From the NCBI GenBank assembly GCA_029781135.1, contig JAKOXH010000055.1:55915-119914 (forward strand): a DNA stretch of 64,000 nucleotides, given 5' to 3'. Shown here one piece after another: positions 62,486-64,000 of this stretch. This DNA is from Planctomycetota bacterium (GTDB lineage: Bacteria; Planctomycetota; Planctomycetia; Pirellulales; Lacipirellulaceae). The position numbers and the translations under genes were made by a program. The notes under the pieces were generated by a model. The model had not been told where the DNA came from and searched no databases. It worked only from the letters and a program-made list of their open reading frames with translations. Each line of letters starts with the position of its first letter. The stretch's first letter is position 1.

Positions 62486-63601
62486 TTAGGCGTTTTCGAC
62501 AACCGTCCGCAAGCAATCGTGGAACCGCCGCAGGCCTTGCTCCATCGGCATTTGATACGGCCCCTGGGCGTTCTCGCCGCGCTCGTACATCGCCCGTCGG
62601 CCCTCGTGCAACTGGATCGACGCCACATGATCTTCGCCCGTCACTTCATCCAGCACCGCCGCGGCCGTCTCGACGTAATCCCGCCGTGTTGCCGCAATTT
62701 CGCGGTCGAAAAAGTACTCGCTGCGGAGCCGGGTCCTCGTCGCCGAGAGCGGCGTGTAAGTCGTCGCGACAAAAGCGTACGGATACCATTCGAGGAGTTG
62801 CCCGGAAAACAGCGTCATCCAGATTGCGGCATACGGCGGCCGGCGGCCCTTCAGCACATCCATCATCACCCTTTGGAATGCAGCGAATGCGGGCGACGCC
62901 GGTGTCGGCAACGGCCAGCGCACGTTCACTTGCTCACAAAAGAACCGCTCGCCGCTGACAAATTGCAACGCGCCGCGCAAGTCATTCGGATCCACAAATA
63001 CACGAAAGCCCGGATGCACCGTGCTAATGTGATAGTCTTCCAGATAGACTTCAAGGAACACTTTCCAGTTGAGGTCGTGCTCTTCCTCATCCACGCGTTC
63101 CAGCACGTAGTTCGAGGTATCAAGTTCCGTCCAACTCGCCAGCGGCGCGACCTCGCGGTGTATATCCCGCGGCCCAGCGAACAACAGGCCGTTCCACTCG
63201 GTGAGTTCGGTCCGCTCCAAATCCAGGCAGGGGTTCTCGGTAAACTGCGGCGCTGCCAACTGTTTGCCGTCGAGATCATAAGCCCAGCTATGGATTGGGC
63301 ACACGATATTCTTCACATTGCCCTGGCCGCTCAGCATCTGCGCCTGGCGATGCCGGCAGACGTTCGAAATCATCTGCGGTTTGCCGTCGTGACGCACCAA
63401 GATCTTGCCAGCATGTTGCCCACTCAGCACGACATAATCGCCATCTTTCGGCACCATCGAAATATGCCCCACATATTTAGGGCCGGCCGCGAACAAATGC
63501 TGGCGCTCGATCTCCAAAATCTCCGGATCGAGATACCACGACACAGGGATTCCCACGTCCGATTGAAATTGAGTACCCGTATTGGCAAGTGATTGAGGCA
63601 T
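62486..63601 (-). CDS. Rieske-type aromatic-ring-hydroxylating oxygenase alpha subunit
   Basis: This 371-residue protein starts at ATG 63601 with GGGGAG eight bases upstream. The Rieske [2Fe-2S] cluster ligands are Cys82-x-His84 and Cys101-x2-His104. The mononuclear iron site is the E/D-x2-H-x4-H type: Glu188-Asp189-Tyr-His191-x4-His196 in LEDYHISTVHP. The size fits the alpha subunits or single-component relatives (choline/carnitine monooxygenase, demethylases). No beta subunit, ferredoxin or reductase lies nearby, so electron transfer partners must come from elsewhere. The substrate is unknown. Confidence 0.93.
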   Translation of the reverse strand: MPQSLANTGTQFQSDVGIPVSWYLDPEILEIERQHLFAAGPKYVGHISMVPKDGDYVVLSGQHAGKILVRHDGKPQMISNVCRHRQAQMLSGQGNVKNIVCPIHSWAYDLDGKQLAAPQFTENPCLDLERTELTEWNGLLFAGPRDIHREVAPLASWTELDTSNYVLERVDEEEHDLNWKVFLEVYLEDYHISTVHPGFRVFVDPNDLRGALQFVSGERFFCEQVNVRWPLPTPASPAFAAFQRVMMDVLKGRRPPYAAIWMTLFSGQLLEWYPYAFVATTYTPLSATRTRLRSEYFFDREIAATRRDYVETAAAVLDEVTGEDHVASIQLHEGRRAMYERGENAQGPYQMPMEQGLRRFHDCLRTVVENA

Positions 63602-63657
63602 GGCAGTTGCTCCCCAAGGCAAATGTAAATTCCTTGATCTCTCGCAATAAATGAACG

Positions 63658-63730
63658 TGTGGGAGGCGTCTCCGACGCCGATGTCGTGCCGCAACGATTG
63701 GCATCATCGGCCTCGGAAAAGCCTCCCACA
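63658..63730. repeat. palindromic MITE-like repeat, copy 2
   Basis: This 73-base element has imperfect terminal inverted repeats: TGTGGGAGGCGTCTCCGACG at the left and, read from the right end on the opposite strand, TGTGGGAGGCTTTTCCGAGG. It matches 34240-34310. It has no coding capacity and lies upstream of the Rieske gene, close to a transposase end. Confidence 0.8.
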
Positions 63731-63785
63731 TTTCCTCAATTGCAAAGGTCTCAATGAATCGTCATTCAGTAGTTCCAAGTTTGCC

Positions 63786-64000
63786 TTACGGTGACCACTC
63801 GACGTAAGGCATTGAACCATCGTGGTATAGGGTTTGAATCTCGTGAACGATCCAATCCAACATGCGTTTGAAGCGGAGTCGTTCCAAGCGGAGGGTTACG
63901 GCATCGCCGCAACCGTCCGCCAGTCGAGTGAGGTGCATCCAAACCCAGATGTTGCGCAGCACCAGGGCCACGGCGACGAACAGTAGTCGCAAGTGGGGTT
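63786..64000 (-). mobile_element. C-terminal end of a transposase (runs off window)
   Basis: On the minus strand the frame enters from the right edge and ends at 63786, encoding RLLFVAVALVLRNIWVWMHLT...LRLERLRFKRMLDWIVHEI. The phrases LVLRNIWVWMH and RLERLRFKRML resemble the C-terminus of IS4/IS5-type transposases common in planctomycetes. No inverted-repeat end can be confirmed within the window. Only about 70 residues are visible, so family assignment is tentative. Confidence 0.55.

Overview
The window reads as a piece of chromosome from a planctomycete, most likely of the Pirellulales type. The signs are DUF1559 prepilin-like proteins, an LEPR-xLL secreted protein, PEP-CTERM and dockerin-like tails, a PVC-type membrane-bound dehydrogenase/cytochrome c, type III glutamine synthetase, a fused SecDF and a zinc-ribbon ExbD. 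Coding density is moderate, base composition is GC-rich, and the intergenic DNA carries several families of small palindromic or seven-base repeats. Nothing here is plasmid-like or clearly phage-like. The only mobile-element protein is a transposase C-terminus at the right edge.

Layout. 1-3.5 kb: a sugar-porter MFS and an SDR dehydrogenase (minus strand) and an Nramp-related transporter (plus). 3.8-6.9 kb: a single-chain MmeI-like (type IIL) restriction-modification enzyme lying 3' of a tRNA-Lys. 6.9-18.2 kb: an accessory segment bracketed by the real tRNA-Lys and a truncated second copy of its 5' half plus upstream DNA. It holds a frameshifted small gene, two PEP-CTERM proteins (one an FGE-sulfatase/dockerin mosaic), a DUF1559-TlpA-TlpA operon, a LytS/LytTR two-component pair and a cysteine-synthase-like enzyme. 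18.5-25.4 kb: L-serine dehydratase, three amidohydrolases behind a short SecA, and a lipoprotein cyclophilin. 25.7-29.4 kb: a three-gene ABC-2 exporter operon and tRNA-Arg. 29.5-36 kb: a neutral-ceramidase-like protein, the PVC cytochrome and a Gfo/Idh/MocA oxidoreductase. 35.9-38.0 kb: an ECF sigma factor with a small membrane protein and two Spy/CpxP-like proteins, resembling a CnrH-Y-X cassette. 38-46 kb: a large LEPR-xLL/dockerin surface protein, the HrpB helicase and a six-hairpin glycosidase. 46-50.5 kb: glutamine synthetase III with a clear terminator, then a lipoprotein pair. 50.8-57.6 kb: tRNA-Thr, a TPR protein ending in two RNA-polymerase-alpha-CTD-like domains, then tgt, yajC and secDF closed by an intrinsic terminator. 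57.9-64 kb: a LysM protein, tRNA-Ser, an ExbB-ExbD-ExbD operon, a DUF1460 amidase, a Rieske oxygenase and the transposase fragment.

The most interesting items are the TPR/double-alpha-CTD protein, the putative sigma/anti-sigma/sensor cassette, the tRNA-Lys relic that brackets an 11 kb accessory block, a thioredoxin-fold paralogue that has lost one active-site cysteine, and a window-wide class of seven-base GGAnnnn arrays, one of which runs through the 5' coding region of a gene. All functions are read from sequence by eye. No database search or alignment was run.
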